From Lithodes maja (Eukaryota; Arthropoda; Malacostraca; Decapoda; Lithodidae), in NCBI GenBank assembly GCA_037953745.1, contig JBAKBP010003131.1, forward strand, positions 1 through 64,000: 64,000 bases of DNA, in the 5' to 3' direction. The notes beneath the pieces were generated by a model. The model had not been told where the DNA came from and ran no database searches. It was given only the letters and a program-made list of their open reading frames with translations. Shown one piece after another: positions 54,953-64,000 of the stretch (position 1 is the first letter of the stretch; each line of letters starts with the position of its first letter). The position numbers and the translations under genes are program-made.

Positions 54953-55461
54953 ATACACTGTATATTGTGAAATTTGTGTGTTATTGTATGAATTAATGTG
55001 TGTATAGGTATGTATGTAGGTATATGTACATGCATGTGTGTGTGTGTGTCTGTGTGTGTGTATGTATATGTATGTATATGTGTATATATATATGTATATA
55101 CTGTATATGTATTTATGGGTGTATGCATGTGTGTGTATATGTAGGCATGTATTAAACTGGAGTGGGAGGGTCATTCTATGACAATAAGGAAAGTAGAAGG
55201 ATTATAACAAACCCGCGCTAAGCCTAAGCCCAGCTTAGCTAAGGGTCCTTCTTAAACAGTTAGGGACAACTGGTTTGCTAACAAGTATAGAGATAAAAAC
55301 TTACTAAATGTTGTATTCATGTTTGTGTTTATATTGTACATGTATAATATGAGTAGGGTAAAACACTGTTTTATCACCTTTGCCCTTTTGAGACGTGTAA
55401 TTATGTATTCCCATGTATTTATGCTTTCTCAATAAAGAATCAATCAATCAATCAATCAATC
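54953..55461 (+). mobile_element. LINE-like 3' UTR with AATAAA and (AATC)n tail
   Basis: A GT/TA-rich part to 55150, then unique-looking sequence ending in AATAAA (55431-55436) and six AATC units. It may be the continuation of the I-group LINE UTR beyond the LTR insertion, or a separate LINE end. Confidence 0.45.
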
Positions 55462-55477
55462 TCTCTTTCGGGTGTCT

Positions 55478-55525
55478 TCCTTTGTGTGTGTCTGTGTGTG
55501 TGTGTGAGAGAGCGAGAGAGAGATA
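55478..55525. repeat. (GT)n/(GA)n microsatellite
   Basis: Short TGTG and GAGA runs. Confidence 0.85.
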
Positions 55526-55754
55526 ATTGATTGTGTGTGTTTGTGCGTGTATGATTGTAATTATGTATTATACACGTGCTCTGTTGTATGAAATCGTCTA
55601 ATGTCAAAACGCGTGTCATAATTTTCAAAGGGTTAACAGCCATATGATTTAACCTTACTTTTATGAAAGAAAGAAATTAAACCAAATTGAGTGTTTTTGT
55701 TAACTGAGTGGTATTTAGCCTTTGTCACAAATTAGCACTCAGTTCTTCTGTCTT

Positions 55755-55880
55755 GATAGCGTAATGCATAAGTACGCGGAATTTCGATGTGAGTATCCTA
55801 GGTTCGAGTCCTTGGAGTGTCACATGTATTTGTTGATTTCATTAATTGAGTTTAGAGGTGAAGTTGGTTTGTGGAAAAAA
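55755..55880 (+). repeat. tRNA-derived SINE, family S1, copy 2
   Basis: TTGATAGCGTAATGCATAAG (A-box side), GATGTGAGTATCCTAGGTTCG and GAGTCCTTGGAGTGTCACAT (B box and body), matching the minus-strand copy at 32280-32476. Confidence 0.7.
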
Positions 55881-56082
55881 CATAACAGTATTGGTAGCAT
55901 CCTTCCTACATGTTTTAAAATAAAGATGGAAGTCCCGACCACTTCGCTGAGATCACAAGGCCTGTGTGATCGGTGTATCTATGTAACGCTATGTAGGCCT
56001 CCCTCTCCCCCCCCCCCTCATGCGTCACCCCGTAATGGAACCCCTGTGTGACCTGTAATTAAGGTCTGTATTACATGACCCG

Positions 56083-56331
56083 GAATAAGAGAGAGAGAGA
56101 GAGAGAGAAAAGGAGAGGGCAAGAGAGTGACACGCCTCTATTTACCTCACTTGGAGAGAGAGTAAGTAATTTGCGGTGTTGTTTGATGGTTAGCTTGCTA
56201 TTTAGTTATCAATACAACACACACACACACACACACACACTCACAGAGGCACACACACACCCACACATACACCCACACACATTTTCTTTCTCTCTCACAT
56301 CACACACTCACTTTGCTCTCTCTCTCTCTCG

Positions 56332-56378
<47 letters not shown>
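56083..56378. repeat. Microsatellite cluster before LINE family B
   Basis: (GA)n 56087-56108, (AC)n 56217-56280 with interruptions, (TC)n 56311-56378. The last may lie in the LINE 5' UTR. Confidence 0.9.
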
Positions 56379-56380
<2 letters not shown>

Positions 56381-56480
56381 GTGACTCCCACCAATCTCAG
56401 CCATCACAGTACACCGACATATACCTCCTCCTCCCCCTCCCTGAAGTGAGTGAAGTGATCTGAAGAAAGTGATCGTCACC

Positions 56481-57596
56481 ATGCCTCGTGCCTGTACGAA
56501 CTGCGCCGGTAGGTTTGGTGCTTCCATGTTTGCTCCTGTCGATCCACAAGTCTGCCGACTCTGCCAGCAACGAGAGGATTTGACAGCAAAATTGGATGAA
56601 GCCCACAACAAGATCAACGCCCTCACCAGGAAGCTGGAATCACTCCAAGAGTTTGTAACACTCAACGTTGGAGTATCACTAACTCCAATTGTTTCAACTC
56701 CAGCATCCACCACCGCCCCAACGTCATCTGCCAACAATCCAACACCTGCAGTAGACACTGCAGCAGATGCTTCTGACGAACCTGAGCCGACATCAAACCA
56801 GGACAGCCGCCCTGTTCACCTTAGTCTCTCCCCCACTCCTCGTGCAAGAAGCCTGCTAGCACGAACAGTACCAACCCCTCGCCCCCGTTCTAACCACTCC
56901 TCTCCCCGACCTGTACGTAGAGTCCCGCCACCACAGGTTTCCGGATTTACACCAGTGAGGAACGGTGCACGGCCAACGCAGAAAAGGTCTCATCTACCAG
57001 TCACAATGTCAAACAGATTTGAGATATTGGTAGAGATGGAAGACGAACCAGAGGAGACCAGGCTTGTTGGGGATTCCATCCTACGAGGACAGGTCGAAGA
57101 GTTCTGCGACAGAGTCCCAAATCAACGAAAAAGATTTTGCATCCCAGGAGCTGGACTGGACGACATTGTGGAAGCCTTCGAAGATACCACAAAGGATGCA
57201 AATGAAAATACCCTTTTTGTCATCCATGCTGGTTCAAATGACGTCATGCGCACCAGATCCGAAGAGTTGATGGAGAAATATTGCAAGATGATCCAGCACT
57301 ACAAAAACAAGTCAAGGAATATCATCATCTCAGGCATTCTCCCCAAGATCGACGCACCTGACAAATTCTACGACAAGGCCTTCAGCACAAATAGCCGACT
57401 AAAATATTTGTGTCTGAGGGAAGAAGTTGAATTCATCAACCTCTGGGACAACTTCTACAACCAGCCTACTCTGTTCCGCAAGGATGGCACTCATCTAAAC
57501 CCTGTGGGTTCAGCACGCATGGGTCGTCTCCTACACGAAGCAGTCCGCAGCCATGGATCAAAAAACGCCATCCGAGAAGAAGCAGCAGTGACATAA
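56481..57596 (+). CDS. LINE family B ORF1: zinc finger, coiled coil and SGNH esterase domain
   Basis: 371 residues from the ATG in CACCATGCCTCG; an upstream in-frame GTG at 56469 is not a likely start. CTNCAGRFG ... VCRLC forms a CxxC pair (residues 5-30). A coiled coil follows (LTAKLDEAHNKINALTRKL), then a long Pro/Ser/Thr linker to about residue 175. The C-terminal half is an SGNH/GDSL hydrolase: LVGDSILRG (nucleophile Ser), HAGSNDVM (Asn block), and DGTHLNPVGSARMG (catalytic Asp and His). Esterase ORF1 proteins are known from CR1 and L2 LINEs, where they bind RNA and may contact membranes. All catalytic residues are present. Confidence 0.85.
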   Translation: MPRACTNCAGRFGASMFAPVDPQVCRLCQQREDLTAKLDEAHNKINALTRKLESLQEFVTLNVGVSLTPIVSTPASTTAPTSSANNPTPAVDTAADASDEPEPTSNQDSRPVHLSLSPTPRARSLLARTVPTPRPRSNHSSPRPVRRVPPPQVSGFTPVRNGARPTQKRSHLPVTMSNRFEILVEMEDEPEETRLVGDSILRGQVEEFCDRVPNQRKRFCIPGAGLDDIVEAFEDTTKDANENTLFVIHAGSNDVMRTRSEELMEKYCKMIQHYKNKSRNIIISGILPKIDAPDKFYDKAFSTNSRLKYLCLREEVEFINLWDNFYNQPTLFRKDGTHLNPVGSARMGRLLHEAVRSHGSKNAIREEAAVT

Positions 57597-57678
57597 ATCA
57601 TCCAACGCCAAGAAAAAACAGAGGCAACCGAGGACCACCAGCGATAAGGACCGAAGACAGCGAGGACCGAGGACAGCC

Positions 57679-60558
57679 ATGAACATAAATGTAGATCCGA
57701 CAAGAACCAAAAATATTATTAAAGAGCGTTCCGTGAGTTCTAAAATAACAAATTTAAAGGTTTTCTATGCAAACGCTCGTAGCATACGCAATAAATTTTC
57801 AGATTTAGAGGAGCTAGTGTTTACAGAAAATTATGATGTGATTGGCATAACAGAATCTTGGCTCAATACAGAAGATAGAGACTTTTTAGCAGAGTATTCA
57901 CTTCCTGGTTATGTAATGTTTGAGAAAAGCCGAATAAATCGAAATGGAGGTGGCGTTTTACTTTATATCAAAGAAAGTCTTAACCCTACCCTCTTGTCAA
58001 AACCCCAAATTGTGAACGTCGACGCATCTTTTGTGCTAAAAAAGAATAATAAAGGTACAAAAATAATACTTGCATTAATATACAGACCTCCAGCTCAATC
58101 AGTGCAAACTGACCGAGAAATTTACGAACAAATTGCAGATGTAAGTAACTCACAAGATACCGTAATTTTTGGCGACTTTAATTTACCTGTGACTAAGTGG
58201 GGCGATACTCTTACTTCACACTCCGGACATGACTTGTATACGAACTTGCAAGAGAGTTCGCTTTATCAATTTGTTCGAACGCCAACCCGTGGTAATAACG
58301 TTCTTGACATTGTACTTGCAACAAAAGAAGAATTAATAGAGAATTTGAATGTTGGTGATGAATTCAGTAACAGCGACCATCGTACGATAACTTTCACTTT
58401 AAAGTTTACTAGTAACGAACCAAATAGTAGCATCGAAAAAGTCCCTAATTTCAAGAAAGCAAACTTCCATAAACTTAGAGCTATGTTTAAAGAAACTGAC
58501 TGGAGCTTTTTAATTCACAATAACGACATAAATACATCTTGGAAGTTATTCGAAGCCACTTACCTAAAAGCAGTGCAAGACTGCATACCATCGAAAATAC
58601 GGCGTCCAGGCCATAATAATAAGCCCAAATGGTGGAATAAAGATATTTCAAACTGCCTGCTTGCTAAAAAATGTGCTAATGATAGGTTAAAATCCTCACA
58701 AAATGACGAAGAACGGGTGAAATTTGTAGAGCTACGACGCAAAGCCAAAAAGTTAATTAAGCAAAGTAAAAAGACCCTAGAGTTACATATCGCGAATCAA
58801 AGTAAAACAAACCCGAAAGAATTCTATAGTTATTTCAGAAAGAAAAAAGTAGTTACTTCAACTGTTGGACCGTTAGTCGATGAAAATGGAGAATACACCA
58901 AAGACGAAGTACAAATGAGTAATGCCCTCAATACCTTCTTTGCATCAGTTTTTACAACAGAAGACCTCAGTGATATCCCTACACCATCGCCGATTCAGAT
59001 TGATAATTCAGATGTTCTAAGCAATATCACCGTTACAGAGAGAGAAGTATTGAATTGTTTAGATAAACTCAAGGTAAATAAAACGCCTGGACCTGATACA
59101 ATCTCGCCTAGAGTTCTAAAGGAAGCTAAGGATGAGCTCTCCAAACCACTGACATTACTATTCAATAAATCCTTGCAGTCTGGAACTATGCCTGATCAGT
59201 GGAAGCTAGCCAACGTAACACAGATATTCAAAAAAGGCAGCAAATCCCTACCCAGTAACTATCGTCCAATTAGCTTAACCTCAGTTGTATGTAAAATGCT
59301 AGAAACAGTCATACGAGACCGACTCGTAAATCACTTAGAGGAAAATAACATACTTAAAGATACTCAACACGGCTTTCGTAAAAAACGTTCCTGTTTAACA
59401 AACCTCTTAGACTTCTTCCACGATATCCTCAACCTCTACGATGAGAGTAAAGCTGTAGATATTATATACCTTGATTTTCAAAAGGCCTTTGACAAAGTTC
59501 CCCACAAACGTTTACTGCTAAAACTAAAAGCGCATGGAATACAAGACGGTGTGTTGAAATGGATAGAAAATTGGCTCAGCGACAGAAAGCAAAGAGTAGT
59601 CATAAACGGTAAGGCATCTAAATGGACCAATGTAAGTAGCGGGGTACCCCAGGGATCGGTACTAGGACCAATTCTCTTTCTAATTTACATCAACGACATA
59701 GATGAGGGTCTCACCTGTACAATCTCAAAATTTGCTGACGATACAAAAATTGCAAATAGCGTACTCTCAAAAGAACAAGTTGACGATATGCAACACAATC
59801 TAGATAAATTGTCATGCTGGGCCCAAATTTGGCAAATGAGTTTCAATGCGGATAAATGTAAAGTACTACATATCGGATACCTAAATGAGAAAGCAAACTA
59901 TTCGATGAATGGCACTCAGCTTAAGAATGTAAACAGAGAAACCGATCTGGGAGTAACAATATCGAGTAACCTAAAACCGAGTCAACAATGTTCAGAAATT
60001 GTTAAGAAGGCAAACAAAATAATTGGCTTTATAGGCAGGTCATTTGAGCATAAATCCAAAGAAGTTATCCTAACCCTTTACAATTCCTTAGTCCGCCCTC
60101 TTCTGGAATACTGCGTTCAATCCTGGTGCCCTTATTACCAAAAAGATATAAACAAGCTAGAACGAGTTCAACGTAGAGTTACCAAAATGATACCTAGCCT
60201 AAAGAACAAACCATACGAAGAGCGTCTTAGAGAATTAAATCTATTTCCTTTAACCCAGCGCAGATTAAGAGGTGACTTAATTCAAGTGTTCAAGATCATC
60301 AAAGGCATCGACAATATGAACTCTAGTAAGTACTTCACTATCGACCAATCTAATTACACACGGGGAAACGGTTGCAAAATTATTGGTAAATCTTTTAACT
60401 CACACGAATCTAAGAATTTCTTCTTCAATCGAGTTGTCAACTTGTGGAATGGGCTTCCCCGAAACGTTATAGACTGCATCACCGTTGATTCATTTAAACT
60501 CCGCCTAGACAAATATCTCGCATCAAACCCGCGACTGACTGAGTTTGTAAATGAATAA
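57679..60558 (+). CDS. LINE family B ORF2: APE endonuclease and reverse transcriptase
   Basis: 959 residues, no stop. Endonuclease, about residues 27-245: FYANARSIRNK, ITESWLN, GGGVLLYI, IYRPPA, FGDFNLP (near 167), SNSDHRT (near 232). RT: TPGPDTISPRVL, SNYRPISLTS, HGFRKKRSCLTNLL, YLDFQKAFDKVPHK, SGVPQGSVLGPILF and FADDTKI (near 684), then the conserved C-terminal LLEYCVQSWCPYY region. It makes the first-strand nick and copies the RNA by target-primed reverse transcription. It follows ORF1 by 82 bases. All catalytic motifs are present, so the copy may be functional. Confidence 0.92.
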   Translation: MNINVDPTRTKNIIKERSVSSKITNLKVFYANARSIRNKFSDLEELVFTENYDVIGITESWLNTEDRDFLAEYSLPGYVMFEKSRINRNGGGVLLYIKESLNPTLLSKPQIVNVDASFVLKKNNKGTKIILALIYRPPAQSVQTDREIYEQIADVSNSQDTVIFGDFNLPVTKWGDTLTSHSGHDLYTNLQESSLYQFVRTPTRGNNVLDIVLATKEELIENLNVGDEFSNSDHRTITFTLKFTSNEPNSSIEKVPNFKKANFHKLRAMFKETDWSFLIHNNDINTSWKLFEATYLKAVQDCIPSKIRRPGHNNKPKWWNKDISNCLLAKKCANDRLKSSQNDEERVKFVELRRKAKKLIKQSKKTLELHIANQSKTNPKEFYSYFRKKKVVTSTVGPLVDENGEYTKDEVQMSNALNTFFASVFTTEDLSDIPTPSPIQIDNSDVLSNITVTEREVLNCLDKLKVNKTPGPDTISPRVLKEAKDELSKPLTLLFNKSLQSGTMPDQWKLANVTQIFKKGSKSLPSNYRPISLTSVVCKMLETVIRDRLVNHLEENNILKDTQHGFRKKRSCLTNLLDFFHDILNLYDESKAVDIIYLDFQKAFDKVPHKRLLLKLKAHGIQDGVLKWIENWLSDRKQRVVINGKASKWTNVSSGVPQGSVLGPILFLIYINDIDEGLTCTISKFADDTKIANSVLSKEQVDDMQHNLDKLSCWAQIWQMSFNADKCKVLHIGYLNEKANYSMNGTQLKNVNRETDLGVTISSNLKPSQQCSEIVKKANKIIGFIGRSFEHKSKEVILTLYNSLVRPLLEYCVQSWCPYYQKDINKLERVQRRVTKMIPSLKNKPYEERLRELNLFPLTQRRLRGDLIQVFKIIKGIDNMNSSKYFTIDQSNYTRGNGCKIIGKSFNSHESKNFFFNRVVNLWNGLPRNVIDCITVDSFKLRLDKYLASNPRLTEFVNE

Positions 60559-60954
60559 CTTTATTTTATCCCCCCCTCAGTTACTAACCCATCTGTCCCC
60601 TACTAACTTCCTAATCCTGCCACGGACATTAGTTCCAGGGCAGTAATTCCCTTTCCAATGTTCCCTTACCCACTCTAAACCACTGTTTGGACACTTGATC
60701 CTCAGTGTTTTGGAGGACAAGCAACCTAGAAGGGTCACTAGAACTGTTGTTGCTTGATTTCCTTTGTACTCCTTTGTACTCCCTCTCCTCCTCCTCCTCT
60801 TAAACTTCTTCTCTTTTCCTCTCCCCTTCTCTCTCTAATATCTGCTCTTCTTTCCCTTTCTTTGTTTGTTTTTTGTTTTTTGGGGGGTATCTTTTCCTCG
60901 CCTCTTTTCTCTATATTTTCCTCTTTTCCCGTATGTTTGTTCGCATGTTTTTCT

Positions 60955-62060
60955 CTTTTGTTTGAGTTATATACTGCCTTCCTTTTTTGTTTGAGTTATA
61001 TAATGCCTTCCTCTTTTATTTGAGTTATATACTGCCTTCCTCTTGTATTTGAGTTATATACTGCCTTCCTCTTTTGAGTTATATACTGCCTTCCTTTTTT
61101 GTTTGAGTTATATAATGCCTTCCTCTTTTGTTTGAGTTATATACTGCCTTCCTCTTTTATTTGAGTTATATACTGCCTTCCTCTTTTATTTGAGTTATAT
61201 ACTGCCTTCCTCTTTTGAGTTATATACTGCCTTCCTCTTTTGTTTGAGTTATATACTGCCTTTCTCTTTTGTTTGAGTTATATACTGCCTTCCTCTTTTG
61301 TTTGAGTTATATACTGCCTTCCTCTTTTGTTTGAGTTATATACTGCCTTCCTCTTTTGAGTTATATACTGCCTTCCTCTTTTGTTTGAGTTATATACTGC
61401 CTTCCTCTTTTGTTTGAGTTATATACTGCCTTCCTCTTTTGAGTTATATACCGGTACTGCCTTCCTCTTTTGTTTGAGTTATATACTGCCTTCCTCTTTT
61501 GTTTGAGTTATATACTGCCTTCCTCTTTTGTTTGAGTTATATACTGCCTTCCTCTTTTGTTTGAGTTATATACTGCCTTCCTCTTTTGTTTGAGTTATAT
61601 ACTGCCTTCCTCTTTTGAGTTATATACTGCCTTTCTCTTTTGTTTGAGTTATATACTGCCTTCCTCTTTTGTTTGAGTTATATACTGCCTTCCTCTTTTG
61701 TTTGAGTTATATACTGCCTTCCTCTTTTGTTTGAGTTATATACTGCCTTCCTCTTTTGAGTTATATACTGCCTTCCTCTTTTGTTTGAGTTATATACTGC
61801 CTTCCTCTTTTGTTTGAGTTATATACTGCCTTCCTCTTTTGAGTTATATACTGCCTTCCTCTTTTGTTTGAGTTATATACTGCCTTCCTCTTTTGTTTGA
61901 GTTATATACTGCCTTCCTCTTTTGTTTGAGTTATATACTGCCTTCCTCTTTTGAGTTATATACTGCCTTCCTCTTTTGTTTGAGTTATATACTGCCTTCC
62001 TCTTTTGTTTGAGTTATATACTACCTTCCTCTTTTGTTTGAGTTATATACTGCCTTCCTC
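60955..62060. repeat. 29/25-bp minisatellite, about 38 copies
   Basis: Long units contain GTTTGAGTTATATACTGCC plus TTCCTCTTTT (29 bp). Short units lack GTTT (25 bp). Short units recur in a roughly regular order: four long, one short, two long, one short. The left end has variants (ATAATGCC, TTTATTTG). One unit near 61450 carries a CCGGT insertion. Confidence 0.93.
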
Positions 62061-62328
62061 TTTTCTTTATGCATGTCTCTTTTCTTCTCTCATTTGCTTT
62101 TATTATTTTTCTGTTTACCTCTCTTCTTCTCTTCATATAATCTCTTCTCCTTCCTCACTCTTTGTTATGCTTCTCTCGTTTCCTACCTATATCTCTTTAG
62201 TTATTTTTCCTCCATTGTCCTTTCTGCATTTCAACATCGATATTATTAATAGTTTTTCCATTCCCTATTTTCACTTTCTACTCTATTTTTGTATTTTATA
62301 CTTTCTTTTGTCTCCAATTTCGTATTCT

Positions 62329-62826
62329 GTTGAATAGAAGAAAGATTATGAGTAGCCTATCGTTTCACTCTTGAGCTGGAGAGTTGCACAGAGTAGGGGT
62401 GGGATTGTGTTGCAAGACGGGTACTACGTACTCTACGTAGAGGAGGTGGTATACACTGAGAGAGCTCTGAGGAACACTGAGTATTGTAGTAGCGATAGAA
62501 TAGCGAGAGATGCAACATTGCGGCGAAGAGAGAGAAATTGCAGAGAGTCGATGATTGTATGGAAGTTAATGATACGAAAGGCTTTCCTTTCTACTTTGTC
62601 TAGGAGTGCGATGTGAGAGGATCCTCCCCACACATGTGAACATTACTCAAAACAAGGACGCACTGTGACCCTGTACAGAGCAAGAAGCTGTGCAGGGGTA
62701 AAGAACCCTTTGAGGCGGTTGAGCACTCCCAGCTTCCGGGAGGCCGCCTTAGCAAGATTGGAAATATTTGTCCTTCCAAGAGAGAGCAGAAGAGAAAGAG
62801 ACACCGAGAATACTGAGAGAAGATGA
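62329..62826 (-). mobile_element. LINE family A internal fragment
   Basis: Minus strand, matches about 4880-5375 of copy 1 (TTTGTACAGAG/GTACAGAGCAAG phrases, SSHTALLDKVERKAFRI). Both ends are missing, including the 3' UTR. Diverged, with indels. Confidence 0.8.
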
Positions 62827-62949
62827 AGGTATGCGCTCTACCGAGTGCTCCTCTATCCTTCCATAGTCTTGCCTCTATTTTCTATAGCTCTTTTATACTG
62901 ATTTTAAATATTTTTTCTTTCTTAGGTTATTTCTTAAGCAATTATTCCC

Positions 62950-63109
<160 letters not shown>

Positions 63110-64000
63110 TTTAATTTACCTGTGACCAAGTGGGGCCATACTCTTACTTCACACTCCGGACATGACTTGTATACGAACTTGCAAGAGAGTTCGCTTTATC
63201 AATTTGTTGGAACGCCGACCCGTGGTAATAACGTTCTTGACATTGTACTTGCAACAAAAGAAGAATTAATAGAGAATTTGAATGTTGGTGATGAATTCAG
63301 TAACAGCGACCATCATACGATAACTTTCACTTTAAACTTTACTAGTAACGAACCAAATAGTAGCATCGAAAAAGTCCCTAATTTCAAGAAAGCAAACTTT
63401 CCTAAACTTAGAGCTATGTTTAAAGAAACTGACTGGAGCTTTTTAATTCACAATAACGACATAAATACATCTTGGAAGTTATTCGAAGCCACTTACCTAA
63501 AAGCAGTGCAAGACTGCATACCATCGAAAACTCGGCGTCCAGGCCATAATAATAAGCCCAAATGGTGGAATAAAGATATTTCAAACTGCCTGCTTGCTAA
63601 AAAATTTGCTAATGATAGATTAAAATCCTCACAAAATGACGAAGAACGGCTGAAATTTGTAGAGCTACGACGCAAAGCCAAAAAGTTAATTAAGCAAAGT
63701 AAAAAGACCTTAGAGTTACATATTGCGAATCAAAGTGAAACAAACCCGAAAGAATTCTATAGTTATATCAGAAAGAAAAAAGTAGTTACTTCAACTGTTG
63801 GACCGTTAGTCGATGAAAATGGAGAATACACCAAAGACGAAGAACAAATGAGTAATGCCCTCAATACCTTCTTTGCATCAGTTTTTACAACAGAAGACCT
63901 CAGTGATATCCCTACACCATCGCCGATTCAGATTGATAATTCAGATGTTTTAAGCAATATCACCGTTACAGAGAGAGAAGTATTGAATTGTTTAGATAAA
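63110..64000 (+). pseudogene. LINE family B ORF2 fragment, continues past the window
   Basis: Matches 58175-59080 of the complete copy, entering at FNLPVTKWG and open to the window edge (LNCLDK). It carries about a dozen substitutions by eye (for example GHTLTS for GDTLTS and SDHHT for SDHRT). The 5' part of the endonuclease is replaced by (CT)n. The 3' end cannot be judged. Confidence 0.9.

Larger units (their letters stand above)
56380..60780 (+). mobile_element. LINE family B (CR1-like), coding-complete
   Basis: ORF1 and ORF2 both uninterrupted, an 82-base spacer, a 220-bp 3' UTR and a tail of two CCTTTGTACT units. Other copies at 24233-25020 and 63110-64000 differ at only a few percent by eye, so the family has been active recently. 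Confidence 0.9.

Overview
The window is eukaryotic, repeat-dominated DNA, most likely from an arthropod and probably a decapod crustacean. That guess rests on the very high load of dinucleotide microsatellites, several LINE clades side by side, Ty3/gypsy elements, tRNA-derived SINEs, TTAA-flanked foldback elements and an arthropod-type TATA plus TCAGT core promoter. The species cannot be fixed from the sequence. I see no convincing single-copy host gene. The only protein-coding sequence not obviously from a transposon is a pair of small winged-helix (RFX-like) open frames at 37.3-38.0 kb.

Layout. 0-5.6 kb: foldback MITE, microsatellites and a broken APE-type LINE (family A, 2.6-5.6 kb). 5.6-12.5 kb: a TTAA-flanked MITE whose interior has expanded into an 85-bp satellite. 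That satellite is split by an almost intact L2/CR1-type LINE (6366-10066, minus) and by a small LTR element with a third, inverted LTR (10175-11653). 12.7-13.3 kb: tRNA-like SINE fragments. 14.2-17.5 kb: a LINE with an uninterrupted 1006-residue ORF, no apurinic endonuclease, and a C-terminal CCHC plus restriction-like endonuclease signature. 18.7-22.5 kb: three 5'-truncated LINE fragments. 24.2-25.0 kb: a truncated copy of the CR1-like LINE family B, followed directly by 6.65 kb of a nearly invariant 84-bp minisatellite (25.0-31.7 kb). 32-41.7 kb: microsatellites, SINE, MITEs, the RFX-like pair and more LINE 3' ends. 42.0-47.6 kb: an I-group LINE with ORF1, endonuclease, RT, RNase H and a terminal zinc knuckle, broken by one stop and one frameshift. 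47.6-54.9 kb: a Ty3/gypsy LTR retrotransposon with identical-looking 1.5-kb LTRs and the unusual order Gag-protease-integrase-RT. 56.4-60.8 kb: a complete family B LINE with an SGNH-esterase ORF1 and an intact ORF2. 61-62 kb: a 29/25-bp minisatellite. 62.3-64 kb: LINE fragments.

How the parts relate. Family B LINE tails are 10-bp repeats, and each of the three tails seen is followed at once or within about 200 bp by a large tandem array or pyrimidine tract. Many LINE 5' truncation points fall in dinucleotide repeats. The best candidates for something unusual are the integrase-before-RT element that still has fresh LTRs, the intact restriction-like-endonuclease LINE, the three-LTR foldback element, the MITE-to-satellite conversion, and the RFX-like pair. 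Boundaries of diverged repeats are approximate, and identity statements come from reading by eye, not from an alignment.
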